A DNA stretch of 64,000 nt, taken from Roseburia sp. 831b. Lineage in GTDB: Bacteria > Bacillota > Clostridia > Lachnospirales > Lachnospiraceae. Position 1 is the stretch's first letter. Each line of letters opens with the position of its first letter. The position numbers were made by a program, and so were the translations under genes. The stretch is from contig NZ_CP135162.1 in NCBI RefSeq assembly GCF_001940165.2, positions 795,501 to 859,500 on the forward strand, written 5' to 3'. Below the pieces are notes generated by a model. The model was given only the letters and a program-made list of their open reading frames with translations. It searched no databases and had not been told where the DNA came from. This document shows positions 49,135 to 57,170 of this stretch, one piece after another.

Positions 49135-49314
49135 TGAGTCATTCTAAAGTCGGCGATGCACCAGAGGGTGCGTCGCCGAAGAATGACTAACAATTCTACA
49201 AAGTTTGCAAAGGCAGCAAACTTCTGAGTCATTCTAAAATCGACAACGAACCAGAGGGTGCGTCGCCGAAGAATGACTAACAATTCTACAAAGTTTGCAA
49301 AGGCAGCAAACTTT
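49135..49314 (+). repeat. Two tandem 90-bp hairpin repeats between dnaK and dnaJ
   Basis: Unit 1 spans 49135-49224 and unit 2 49225-49314. In unit 1 AGTCATTCT/AGAATGACT and CGGCGATGCACC/GGTGCGTCGCCG form a strong stem with an AGAG loop, and AAGTTTGC/GCAAACTT forms a second hairpin. Unit 2 keeps the 3' arm but its 5' arm has several changes (CGACAACGAACC), weakening the first stem. Confidence 0.9.
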
Positions 49315-49339
49315 AGAGTTGTTAGATGTATGGATAGAG

Positions 49340-49375
49340 GGGTTTCCAGGTATGGATGTATCTGGAAACCTTACT
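49340..49375 (+). terminator. Hairpin upstream of dnaJ
   Basis: GGTTTCCAG pairs with CTGGAAACC (loop of about 12), followed by TTACTGTATT. It is probably a partial terminator that lowers dnaJ expression relative to dnaK. Confidence 0.55.
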
Positions 49376-49414
49376 GTATTGTAAGATGGATGAGTGATAT
49401 TAGAGGAAAAAGTT

Positions 49415-50581
49415 ATGGCAGATAAGAGAGATTATTATGAGGTATTAGGCGTTCCAAAGAATGCGACTGAGGCCGAGATTAAGAAGGCGTTCCGTACCAC
49501 TGCGAAGAAATATCATCCGGATATGCATCCAGGTGATAAGGAGTGTGAGGAGAAGTTTAAAGAGGCGCAGGAAGCTTATGCTGTATTAAGTGATGCAGAA
49601 AAGAGAAGACAATACGATCAGTTCGGTCATGCTGCATTTGACGGAAGCGCAGGAGCAGGAGCTGGTGGATTCGATTTCTCCGGCATGGATATGGGAGATA
49701 TCTTTGGAGATATTTTCGGAGATTTCTTCGGTGGCGGTTCTAGACGTAGAGATAACAGTGGCCCTATGAAAGGTGCAAACCTTCGTACAAGCGTGCGCAT
49801 TACATTTGAAGAGGCTGTTTTCGGTTGTGAAAAAGAAATCGAAATGGTATTAAAAGATGAGTGTAAGACCTGTCATGGAACAGGTGCTAAACCTGGAACC
49901 AATCCAGAAACCTGTACAAAATGTGGTGGTAAAGGTAAAGTTGTCTTTACCCAGCAGTCCTTCCTTGGAACAGTTCAGAATGTGCAGACCTGTCCGGATT
50001 GTGGAGGCAAGGGTAAGATTGTACGTGAGAAGTGTCCAGATTGTCGTGGAACAGGTTATATTGCAAGCAAGAAGAAGATTCAGGTATCTATTCCAGCCGG
50101 TATTGACAACGGACAGAGTGTCCGTATCCGTGAAAAAGGGGAACCGGGTGTAAATGGCGGACCAAGAGGAGATTTGCTGGTTGAAGTAATTGTATCCAGA
50201 CATCCAATTTTCCAGCGTCAGGATATGAATATTTTCTCCACAGCACCAATTTCCTACGCGATTGCGGCATTAGGGGGAACAATCCGAATCAACACAGTGG
50301 ATGGAGATATCTTGTACGATGTAAAACCAGGTACACAGACAGATACCAAGATTCGTTTAAAAGGAAAAGGTGTTCCATCCTTGCGTAATAAAGCTGTACG
50401 TGGAGACCATTATGTAACACTTGTTGTTCAGGTACCGACAGGCTTAAATGCGGAGGCAAAAGATTTGCTTCGTCAGTTTGATGAGGCATCCGGCGGTTCT
50501 TTGACAAAAGAATCCGGTTCCGGAGAAAAAACAGAGAAAAAGAAAAAAGGCTTCATGGGAAAGATTTTTGATGAATTATAA
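49415..50581 (+). CDS. dnaJ: Chaperone DnaJ (Hsp40)
   Basis: Type I J-protein of 388 residues that stimulates DnaK. The N-terminal J domain has the HPD motif in [12 protein letters not shown] Gly/Phe-rich segment ([25 protein letters not shown]) follows. Four zinc repeats are [24 protein letters not shown] and CPDCRGTG. A lysine-rich tail ([18 protein letters not shown]) ends the protein. I use ATG 49415, with GAGGAAAAAG upstream, rather than the frame's first codon at 49394. The last 103 bases are duplicated past the IS element. Confidence 0.96.
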   Translation: MADKRDYYEVLGVPKNATEAEIKKAFRTTAKKYHPDMHPGDKECEEKFKEAQEAYAVLSDAEKRRQYDQFGHAAFDGSAGAGAGGFDFSGMDMGDIFGDIFGDFFGGGSRRRDNSGPMKGANLRTSVRITFEEAVFGCEKEIEMVLKDECKTCHGTGAKPGTNPETCTKCGGKGKVVFTQQSFLGTVQNVQTCPDCGGKGKIVREKCPDCRGTGYIASKKKIQVSIPAGIDNGQSVRIREKGEPGVNGGPRGDLLVEVIVSRHPIFQRQDMNIFSTAPISYAIAALGGTIRINTVDGDILYDVKPGTQTDTKIRLKGKGVPSLRNKAVRGDHYVTLVVQVPTGLNAEAKDLLRQFDEASGGSLTKESGSGEKTEKKKKGFMGKIFDEL

Positions 50582-50692
50582 AACCAGGAAGAGATAGAAA
50601 AAAGGACATTTCCTGTCTGATACAGGAGATGTCCTTTTTCGTGTGCACCTTGTGTTATATGTTTCCGTTACAATTTCCTATTGTCCTAAGAT
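50479..50692 (+). repeat. Target duplication, left copy (214 bp)
   Basis: Host sequence covering the last 103 bases of dnaJ, its terminator and downstream bases. It is base-for-base identical by eye to 52687-52900 on the other side of the IS, with no indel (both 214 bases). Confidence 0.95.
50597..50641 (+). terminator. Terminator of the dnaK operon
   Basis: AAAAAGGACATTTCCTGT pairs with ACAGGAGATGTCCTTTTT with T-run. A second copy lies at 52805-52849 in the target duplication. Confidence 0.92.
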
Positions 50693-52686
50693 CCCATCTT
50701 TGACAGTTGAAAAGCAAGAAAACGGTTGTGAAGCCAGTAAAATCAAGGCTTACAGCCGTTTTTTATTTCGTAGCGATATGTGCTATTGTGCTATATTTTT
50801 ACATTATTGTAAGTTAATTTCTTTTGTCTGCTTGATGATGCTTCGCATCGTAGATTTTTTGATAAATTCATAATCGGTCCGAAACCCGAAAGTTTGGTGT
50901 AAAGAATCTGTTATTTCAGTTCGGGTGTAGGATGGAACGTATCCATTAGCAGTATTTAACAGTGTCATTTTCATGGAGCGTAAAGTCTCGATGAGCTGCT
51001 CTGTTGTATAGCTGTTTCCTATTTTTTTCTCTAACAGGCGGTAGAGAAGAAGGCTGATATAGCAGGTCATGAAATGTGCCTTAATCCGGTCATCTCTTCT
51101 GACATACACAGGCCTTGCTTCGAATTCGGTTTTCATAATTCTGAAGTTCTCTTCAATTTCCCAGCGCTGCTTGTTAATCTTTATGATTTCCTCAATATTT
51201 CCCTCCAGATTTGTCATAACCGCATAGAAACCATCGTAAAGTTCTTCTTTTGCTATCTGTTCCTCATCAATCTCATATACGTTCTTTTCTGCAATCTCAC
51301 CATCGTTTGTTACGGCAGTATTTTTCACAAAACGCATTGGATCATTTTGATTTTTGCCCTTTCGTTTTTTGCAAGGAGAGTTAATAATCATCTCTGCACG
51401 CTCGATTTGACGTGACCGGATTCTTTGCTGATAAGCTTTATATTTCGGTGAGTATGTAACGATTAGTGTTTCATCCAAATCTCCAGTAACAACAGGAACT
51501 TCTTTGTAATAAATGGAGTTAAAAACTTCTTCATCGGTTTCGTCCAAAGTCCTGATATCTATAAAATCTGTCGAACCAACCTTTCTGAACTGTGTTAGAT
51601 TCAGGGCGATATCACGGTCTTCCTGCTTCATCTTCTTAAGGGAATGCGTGATGACATAAGCCCGATTCCCGATGCTGTTAAACGCTCGGTTATTTGCACT
51701 TCCAAGACCGGCATCTGAACAGAAAATAAATTCACTGCAGTTGAAATCCTGTATGATTTTTTTCTCCAAAGGTTTGAGCGTTGTCTGCTCGTTTTGATTG
51801 CCTGGAAAAATATTAAATGCAAGTGGAATGCCATCAGCATCCATAAACAGGCCCATACCAACAATCGGATTTGGGCGGTTCTCTTTGCTTTTTCCATAGT
51901 GCTTCAAACCGCTTTCTTCCTCAATCTCAAAGTAATAATTTGTACAGTCATAGTAAAGTATCTTCTGATTTCTTGGATAGATGAAGTTTGAGTTTTTGTA
52001 TAGTTCACTTTGGATGAAATCTGATTCCTCTGCGATTACAGACAAAGCTCTGTAAACATCCTGAATTTCATACTTTGGCGGCTCCAGCAGAGTTTTACAA
52101 AAGTTATAGCTGCTGAGCTTGCTTGAAGGAGAAAGGATCCTTGCGTAAACCAGATCAGTAAGAATCGCATGGAAATCATACTTAAATTTATGGCGTCCTT
52201 TAATGGCACGGCAGATGTTATCAAGACGGAGGTGTGTGCATAGCTGTTGAAGGAAGAGATAACCGGCATGAAAAGAACGTTCTTCGTTCATAGGGATGCA
52301 GGCAGCCTGAGAAAACTCAACTGTGACTTTCCCTGTGCGCTCATTGTAGAGTTCGGTTTCTTTGGCAGCTTCGCTTTTCGCCCAAGCCATAAGTTTTTCA
52401 TCATCACCATTGAACTGTTCCAGCAAAACGTTGTATTTTCCGAGCTTTTTATAGATACGAGAAGATGATTTTCCGTCTTCTTTTCGGAATGACTGATAAA
52501 TGTAAACATCTTTATTGTTTTTACTACCTGTAACTGCAATATACATAACACAAAATCCTTTTTTTCTTTTAAGTATACCACACTATTGCAAACAAGTACA
52601 TATTAAAACGAAAAATTTGACATAAAAAATGCAGGTTTTATGCGACCTGCGATAACTTTTTTTAATATTCAACTGTCAAACTCCCG
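50693..52686 (-). mobile_element. IS1634-family insertion sequence, about 1,994 bp
   Basis: The element is bounded by terminal inverted repeats whose ends read CCCATCTTTGACAGTTGAA (left) and, inverted from the right, CGGGAGTTTGACAGTTGAA; the shared core is TTTGACAGTTGAA. A single transposase on the minus strand fills it. Internal hairpins lie near both ends: AAAACGG at 50719 paired with its complement at 50763, and GCAGGT/ACCTGC at 52631-52650. It inserted just after dnaJ and is flanked by 214-bp direct repeats, so it appears complete and recent. Confidence 0.92.
50804..52546 (-). CDS. IS1634-family transposase
   Basis: A 580-residue DDE transposase of the IS4-related IS1634 family. Asp residues of the triad are in ILYYDCTNYYFE and FIFCSDAGLG. 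The catalytic Glu lies in the YREK-like signature INKQRWEIEENFRIMKTEF. The C-terminal FGFRTDYEF is typical of the family. The ORF is intact, starting at 52546 with AAGGA upstream (minus strand). It is likely active or recently active. Confidence 0.93.
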   Translation of the reverse strand: MYIAVTGSKNNKDVYIYQSFRKEDGKSSSRIYKKLGKYNVLLEQFNGDDEKLMAWAKSEAAKETELYNERTGKVTVEFSQAACIPMNEERSFHAGYLFLQQLCTHLRLDNICRAIKGRHKFKYDFHAILTDLVYARILSPSSKLSSYNFCKTLLEPPKYEIQDVYRALSVIAEESDFIQSELYKNSNFIYPRNQKILYYDCTNYYFEIEEESGLKHYGKSKENRPNPIVGMGLFMDADGIPLAFNIFPGNQNEQTTLKPLEKKIIQDFNCSEFIFCSDAGLGSANNRAFNSIGNRAYVITHSLKKMKQEDRDIALNLTQFRKVGSTDFIDIRTLDETDEEVFNSIYYKEVPVVTGDLDETLIVTYSPKYKAYQQRIRSRQIERAEMIINSPCKKRKGKNQNDPMRFVKNTAVTNDGEIAEKNVYEIDEEQIAKEELYDGFYAVMTNLEGNIEEIIKINKQRWEIEENFRIMKTEFEARPVYVRRDDRIKAHFMTCYISLLLYRLLEKKIGNSYTTEQLIETLRSMKMTLLNTANGYVPSYTRTEITDSLHQTFGFRTDYEFIKKSTMRSIIKQTKEINLQ

Positions 52687-52789
52687 TGATGAGGCATCCG
52701 GCGGTTCTTTGACAAAAGAATCCGGTTCCGGAGAAAAAACAGAGAAAAAGAAAAAAGGCTTCATGGGAAAGATTTTTGATGAATTATAA
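52687..52789 (+). pseudogene. Duplicated 3' fragment of dnaJ
   Basis: This is the last 103 bases of dnaJ (tail [16 protein letters not shown] onward) with its stop, in the right copy of the IS target duplication. It has no start, is not expressed as a protein, and is identical to the intact gene's end. Confidence 0.9.
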
Positions 52790-52900
52790 AACCAGGAAGA
52801 GATAGAAAAAAGGACATTTCCTGTCTGATACAGGAGATGTCCTTTTTCGTGTGCACCTTGTGTTATATGTTTCCGTTACAATTTCCTATTGTCCTAAGAT
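52687..52900 (+). repeat. Target duplication, right copy (214 bp)
   Basis: Identical to 50479-50692, including the dnaJ terminator at 52805-52849. After 52900 the host sequence continues into the next intergenic region (52901-53062), which holds a TATAAT at 52992-52997 with a weak -35 and otherwise no gene. Confidence 0.95.
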
Positions 52901-53062
52901 ACCAAATGTAGTAAGATGAGTTTAAAATAGAGTGATTATTATCTGGATATTGCGGTAAAATGTGTGAATTACATATTCTTTTTGAAAAATATATAATATT
53001 CAGACAAAAGATGCCAGACATGAGCCAGGACAAGCACACAAAAGAAGAAAGGATGAGTCGGA

Positions 53063-53581
53063 ATGGAACAGACGGCCTTTGATAATTGGTGTTTTCAGGA
53101 AACGGTTGAGATGGAACACAAAAAACAGATTATAAAAAAAGCATGTGAAGACTTAACCAGACAACAGAAATTGCTTGAACAGGAACGGAAAGATTTTTTA
53201 AGAAAAAAAGAGATGGAAGAGCGGAGAATCGAGCAGGAACATCATCTTTTTGAGATGAAGTGGAAGATTCTAGAAGAAGAGATGCGAAAGCTTGCGGACG
53301 AAAAATTGCAGATTAAGAAGCAGAGAGCATTTTTTAAACGTGTGGAAGAGTATGAGGAGAGCATGCAGGAAGACAATGCGCAAGAGGACTTTGAAAAAGA
53401 AATGTCTAGTCTTATCGGCGATGATATGTTTTTTGTCGGCGTGAAGGATCTTAGCTCGCTAAAGAAACGCTATAAGGATTTGATTAAGATTTACCACCCG
53501 GACAATGTGGCGGGAGATACGGAGGCACTGCAGGAAATCAACCGCGAGTATGAAGCATTACAGCAAAGATTCCGGGCGTAA
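53063..53581 (+). CDS. Coiled-coil protein with C-terminal J domain
   Basis: The 172-residue protein has a long, charged coiled coil (about residues 15-115; many Glu/Lys/Gln heptads) and a compact C-terminal J domain of about 50 residues with HPD in IKIYHPDNVAG. It lacks G/F and zinc regions, so it is a type III J-protein that would recruit DnaK to a special client or location. It sits downstream of the dnaK operon and is separated from it by the IS. No named family is recognised. Confidence 0.75.
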   Translation: MEQTAFDNWCFQETVEMEHKKQIIKKACEDLTRQQKLLEQERKDFLRKKEMEERRIEQEHHLFEMKWKILEEEMRKLADEKLQIKKQRAFFKRVEEYEESMQEDNAQEDFEKEMSSLIGDDMFFVGVKDLSSLKKRYKDLIKIYHPDNVAGDTEALQEINREYEALQQRFRA

Positions 53582-53649
53582 TTTCTGGAAAAGCAGGCGA
53601 CGAGCGCATGGAAAGATTAGAAGAATAAATTTTTAGGTAAGGAATCAGT

Positions 53650-54090
53650 ATGGAGAACAGACTCGTTGATAAGGAACTAAAATTAGTTCGATATTACCCG
53701 AATTATAAAACTTCCCTGGCATGGTATCAGGACTTAGATGTATGCAAGCAGGTGGATAACCGGGATACGGTCTATGATTTGGATGTGCTAAAGCGCATGT
53801 ACAAATATCTGGACAAAAAAGGGGACTTATTTTACATCAAATACAAAAACAGATTATGCGGAGATGTATGCCTGCTACCAGATGGTGAAGTCTGTATTGT
53901 GGTTGCAAAGCCATTTCAGAACAGGCACATTGGAAGAAGAGTGATAAATGAAATCATAAAGCTTGCGGGAGAGCAGGGACTTTCAGAATTGCATGCGCAG
54001 ATTTATTCCTTCAATACCCAATCACAGAAGATGTTTGAAAGTATTGGATTTAGGAAAGTGGAAGAGGAACAATATTGTTTAAAGTTATAG
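53650..54090 (+). CDS. GNAT family N-acetyltransferase
   Basis: 146-residue acetyltransferase of the GNAT fold. The acetyl-CoA P-loop appears as VAKPFQNRHIGRRVINEIIKLA (Q/RxxGxG/A type), with the C-terminal SFNTQSQKMFESIGFRKVEEEQYCLKL typical of RimI-like members. Acceptor substrate unknown. It lies 68 bases after the J-domain gene and ends at a bidirectional terminator shared with luxS. Confidence 0.85.
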   Translation: MENRLVDKELKLVRYYPNYKTSLAWYQDLDVCKQVDNRDTVYDLDVLKRMYKYLDKKGDLFYIKYKNRLCGDVCLLPDGEVCIVVAKPFQNRHIGRRVINEIIKLAGEQGLSELHAQIYSFNTQSQKMFESIGFRKVEEEQYCLKL

Positions 54091-54091
54091 C

Positions 54092-54125
54092 AAAAAAGAG
54101 AATGGAAGAAGCCATTCTCTTTTTT
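54092..54125. terminator. Bidirectional terminator between GNAT gene and luxS
   Basis: AAAAAAGAGAATGG and CCATTCTCTTTTTT, 14-bp stem, symmetric A and T runs, so it can end both convergent transcripts. Confidence 0.9.
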
Positions 54126-54250
54126 GTGTAATAGGAAATTTCGTTCCTATTACACAAAAATGCTCCGCGAGGATCGCACTGCGGCGGAGTTGAACAGTGT
54201 CGCAAATGCGACCCGCCGCAGGCGGAGAATCCTGCAAGCAGGATTCTTAT
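54121..54250. repeat. Dense cluster of palindromes, GC-rich
   Basis: Successive hairpins occur: TTTTTGTGTAATAGGAA with TTCCTATTACACAAAAA (54121-54160), CTCCGC with GCGGCGGAG (54163-54189), GTCGCA/TGCGAC (54199-54212), CCGCC/GGCGG (54213-54225) and GAATCCTG/CAGGATTC (54227-54246). The GC content is clearly higher than the neighbours. It may be a dispersed repeat or an RNA in the luxS 3' region. Confidence 0.6.
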
Positions 54251-54259
54251 TTAAATCTA

Positions 54260-54739
54260 TTATGCTGGATAAACAAGATGTTTTTCATCAATACCGTACA
54301 AGGTATTCTCTAAGTAACGGTTGGCAAGGTAATTTGCCATGCCAAGGTTCATATCAAGGTAATTGCCGCAGTCTTTCGGGCTTGCGCCTGGAACGTCTCC
54401 TTTAAAGTCACGGATAAATTCAAACATTTCTGTCATCAGTGGCACGATGTCTTTGGATTCATAATCGCCTGCAAGGAGCAGGTAAAATCCGGTACGGCAT
54501 CCCATCGGTCCAAAATAAATGGTCTTATCTGCATAGACAGCATGATTTCTTAAAAAAGTAGCAGCAAGATGCTCAATTGTGTGAACCTCTGCTGTATTCA
54601 TGACCGGCTCATCGTTTGGAGATGTCATACGAAGGTCAAAGGTTGTGATAACCTCGGAACCAACATGGTCTTTTCTGGAAACGTAAATCCCTGGTTCAAG
54701 TTTGATATGATCAATGGTAAAGCTTGCAATTTTTTTCAT
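54260..54739 (-). CDS. luxS: S-ribosylhomocysteine lyase LuxS
   Basis: LuxS splits S-ribosylhomocysteine to homocysteine and the AI-2 precursor, in the methyl cycle. The 159-residue protein has the zinc ligands His53, His57 (HTIEH, with Glu56 as base) and Cys124, plus the catalytic Cys81 in GCRTGFY. The start is 54739 on the minus strand, with AGGAGG-type site behind it. The promoter is TTGACT/TAATGT at 54790-54818 (minus strand). Confidence 0.97.
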   Translation of the reverse strand: MKKIASFTIDHIKLEPGIYVSRKDHVGSEVITTFDLRMTSPNDEPVMNTAEVHTIEHLAATFLRNHAVYADKTIYFGPMGCRTGFYLLLAGDYESKDIVPLMTEMFEFIRDFKGDVPGASPKDCGNYLDMNLGMANYLANRYLENTLYGIDEKHLVYPA

Positions 54740-54789
54740 AAAAAGCCTCCTTTGGATAATAAATTTTCTGAATCATCATTCTAAATGAA

Positions 54790-54818
54790 ACATTAAATCA
54801 TGACGTTAAAATAGTCAA
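54790..54818 (-). promoter_or_regulatory. luxS promoter
   Basis: On the minus strand TTGACT (54813-54818) and TAATGT (54790-54795), spacer 17. It diverges from the MATE promoter 45 bases away. Confidence 0.65.
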
Positions 54819-54862
54819 GAAAAAGATGTAGGAAAAAGGGAGAAAAAAGACGGCAATAAAGA

Positions 54863-54891
54863 TTGACAAACGTCGATAAAACGTTTATTTT
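54863..54891 (+). promoter_or_regulatory. MATE promoter with internal dyad
   Basis: TTGACA at 54863-54868 and TATTTT at 54886-54891, 17-base spacer. AAACGT (54868-54873) and ACGTTT (54881-54886) form an inverted repeat placed exactly between the two boxes, a position where a repressor would block RNA polymerase. Confidence 0.65.
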
Positions 54892-54931
54892 GAGAGAACA
54901 GTAAAAGAAAGTAAAAAGAAAGTGAAAAGGA

Positions 54932-56293
54932 ATGAAGATGGAAAATAAGAGAACACTAACAGAAGGAGAACCAATGAAGTTGATTTTGCTGTTTGCAATC
55001 CCAATTTTCTTTGGAAACCTTTTTCAGATTTTATATAGTTTGATTGACACAAAAATTGTAGGAAGTATTTTAGGAGAGAATGCACTTGCTGCAGTTGGTT
55101 CGGTATCCACACTTTATAACCTGCTTGCAGGGTTTGTGAACGGACTTACGATGGGATTTTCCGTGCTCACGGCGCGCTACTATGGAAGCAAAGAGGAAGA
55201 AGCCTTAAAGAAAAGTGTAGCAAATACCATTTCACTTGGATTCCTTATTACATTACTACTTGTAGTTGGAACACTTGCAGGACTGGGACCGATTCTTCAT
55301 CTTTTAAATGTTCCCTCTAAGCAGTATGCAATGTCATATGAATATGTGGGTATTTTGATTCTGGGAATGTTTGTCACACTGGGTTATAACATTTGTGCGA
55401 ACACACTTCGTGCAATCGGAGATTCCCTGACGCCACTTATTTATCTGATTGTTGCTGCTGTGCTGAATGTCGGTCTGGATTATCTTTTTATCTTAGGATT
55501 CCAGACAGGGGTAAAAGGTGCTGCGTATGCGACTGTAATTGCGCAGGGAATTTCAGTGGTGCTTTGTCTGGTGCGCATTATTCGTAAATTCCCGATTTTG
55601 CATGTAAAGCGCAAAGATTTTAAGATGGAAGCAAGGCAGGTGGCACTTATGATGAAAGGTGGCCTTTCCATGGGACTAATGTCTTGTCTGGTTAATTTTG
55701 GAACCTTATCCTTACAGACGGGAATTAATACGCTTGGTACGACCATTATTGTGGCACATACAGCGGCAAGAAAAATTTTTGAAATCTGGTGTCTGCCGAT
55801 TACTGTAATCGGTTCTGCGATGGCGACTTACTGCGGACAAAATTATGGGGCAGGAAAGTATGACAGGATACGGGATGGATTAAAGGCAGCCTTAACGTTA
55901 GGAACCGTATGGAGCGCGCTTGTTGTGCTGATGGCGCATACCATATCAAAGCCACTGATTCATTTTGTGGCAAGTACCACAAACAAGGAAATTATCTATT
56001 GGGGTTCAACGTATCTAAAATTTGATATGTCATTCATTGTGATTTGTGCGTTTATCGTGATTTTGCGAAATTCCATGCAGGGATTTGGAGATCATGTGAC
56101 ACCTGTGGTTTCCAGTTTTATTGAACTGGTCGCAAAACTTGCATTTTCTTTCATTTTTGTTGGCATTTTTGACTACTGGGGTATTATCTGGGCAGAGCCG
56201 GTTGCCTGGATTCTGATGGTAATTCCGCTTGTTTTGAAAACGTTTCGAAATCGGGAGATATTTCCACAAAAAACGACGTCGAAAAGAAATTGA
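54932..56293 (+). CDS. MATE family multidrug efflux transporter
   Basis: Membrane antiporter of 453 residues with 12 predicted TM segments, using a Na+ or H+ gradient to export drugs or metabolites. Typical sequences are GEPMKLILLFAIPIFFGNLFQILYSLIDTKIVG at the N-terminus and GYNICANTLRAIGDSLTPLIYLIVAAVLNVGLDYLF in the middle. The actual start may be the ATG at 54938, which is better placed behind AAAAGGA. The dyad in its promoter suggests a local repressor, but no regulator gene is adjacent. Confidence 0.9.
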   Translation: MKMENKRTLTEGEPMKLILLFAIPIFFGNLFQILYSLIDTKIVGSILGENALAAVGSVSTLYNLLAGFVNGLTMGFSVLTARYYGSKEEEALKKSVANTISLGFLITLLLVVGTLAGLGPILHLLNVPSKQYAMSYEYVGILILGMFVTLGYNICANTLRAIGDSLTPLIYLIVAAVLNVGLDYLFILGFQTGVKGAAYATVIAQGISVVLCLVRIIRKFPILHVKRKDFKMEARQVALMMKGGLSMGLMSCLVNFGTLSLQTGINTLGTTIIVAHTAARKIFEIWCLPITVIGSAMATYCGQNYGAGKYDRIRDGLKAALTLGTVWSALVVLMAHTISKPLIHFVASTTNKEIIYWGSTYLKFDMSFIVICAFIVILRNSMQGFGDHVTPVVSSFIELVAKLAFSFIFVGIFDYWGIIWAEPVAWILMVIPLVLKTFRNREIFPQKTTSKRN

Positions 56294-56364
56294 TTGAAAC
56301 GTTATTTCGAGTTAAAATATAGGTATAGACAATGAGAGAAAACGAAGGATAAGAAGGTGATGGT

Positions 56365-57021
56365 ATGGATATTAAAAGACTTGGCGAGAATTCCGTCCGC
56401 TGCGTATTGACTGAGGAAGAGATTCACGGTATGGGATTTGATATTGATGAGATTATAACAGACAGCTCCAAAACGCAGGAGTTCATGCAGGAAGTATTAG
56501 AACTGGTGGAGGAAGAGGAGAACATCCGCTTTGAGAAGATTTCACCAATGGTGCAGGCAGAACTTTTGCCAGATCACCAGCTTGCTGTTACCTTTGGTTC
56601 AGATAGTGAGGCTGGAATCCGTAGTATCGTAGATACCATCCGTCAGATGATGAATGGAATTTCAATGGAAAAGAAAGCAGCAGAGCAGAAAGAGGATGCC
56701 ACGCCGGATGCGGGTGACGAAGAATACGAGGAACGCAAAGTCTGCAGTCTGTGCTTTGAAGATTTAAAAGAGGCCATGCTTTTTTGTAAGGGCAGCGTAG
56801 GATTAAAATTACCTGAGAGCATGCTATATAAGCTGAAAGAAGAATATGAGCTGATTTTAGACTTCTCCGCATTCACAGAGGAGGAGATAAAATCTTATGC
56901 GTTTGTGACAGGAGAATTTGGAAAGAAATATGAATTTGGAGAGGCACGTGTTGCCTATATTCTTGAACACGGAAGCAAGTTGATTGCAGAGGATGCAATT
57001 ATGACACTTGCAAGTTTGTAA
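56365..57021 (+). CDS. mecA: Adaptor protein MecA
   Basis: MecA delivers substrates to the ClpC-ClpP protease. The 218-residue protein has the N-terminal domain MDIKRLGENSVRCVLTEEEIHGMGFDIDEI, an acidic linker (about residues 105-125) and the C-terminal ClpC-binding domain (VCSLCFEDLKEAMLF onward). A TTGAAA box at 56294 has only a weak -10 partner. The terminator at 57034 ends it. Confidence 0.88.
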   Translation: MDIKRLGENSVRCVLTEEEIHGMGFDIDEIITDSSKTQEFMQEVLELVEEEENIRFEKISPMVQAELLPDHQLAVTFGSDSEAGIRSIVDTIRQMMNGISMEKKAAEQKEDATPDAGDEEYEERKVCSLCFEDLKEAMLFCKGSVGLKLPESMLYKLKEEYELILDFSAFTEEEIKSYAFVTGEFGKKYEFGEARVAYILEHGSKLIAEDAIMTLASL

Positions 57022-57033
57022 AAAAATCAGATA

Positions 57034-57087
57034 GCGTCCCTTCATCGTTAGAATATTGGCTGACGGTGAGGGGACGTTTTTATTTTT
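57034..57087 (+). terminator. mecA terminator
   Basis: CGTCCCTTCATCGTTAG pairs with CTGACGGTGAGGGGACG (G-U pairs), T-run follows. Confidence 0.85.
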
Positions 57088-57092
57088 ATAAT

Positions 57093-57121
57093 TTGCAAGC
57101 ACGCACATTTTGTGGTAGTAT
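57093..57121 (+). promoter_or_regulatory. prmA operon promoter
   Basis: TTGCAA at 57093-57098 and TAGTAT at 57116-57121, 17-base spacer. Confidence 0.65.
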
Positions 57122-57170
57122 GTTTCATGAGTTTGTGCGCCTTGCGCAAAAGTAGAACGGAGGATATGCC

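Noticed and set aside
49135-49314. Possible CRISPR or attachment site in the dnaK-dnaJ gap
   Set aside because: Only two abutting copies without spacers, no integrase or cas gene.
50479-52900. Gene duplication of dnaJ independent of the IS
   Set aside because: The repeat boundaries coincide exactly with the IS ends on both sides, which points to target duplication on insertion.
54124-54405. 93-codon + strand ORF entering luxS
   Set aside because: It runs through the palindrome cluster and then antisense to luxS. No ribosome site; Arg-rich run comes from the repeat.
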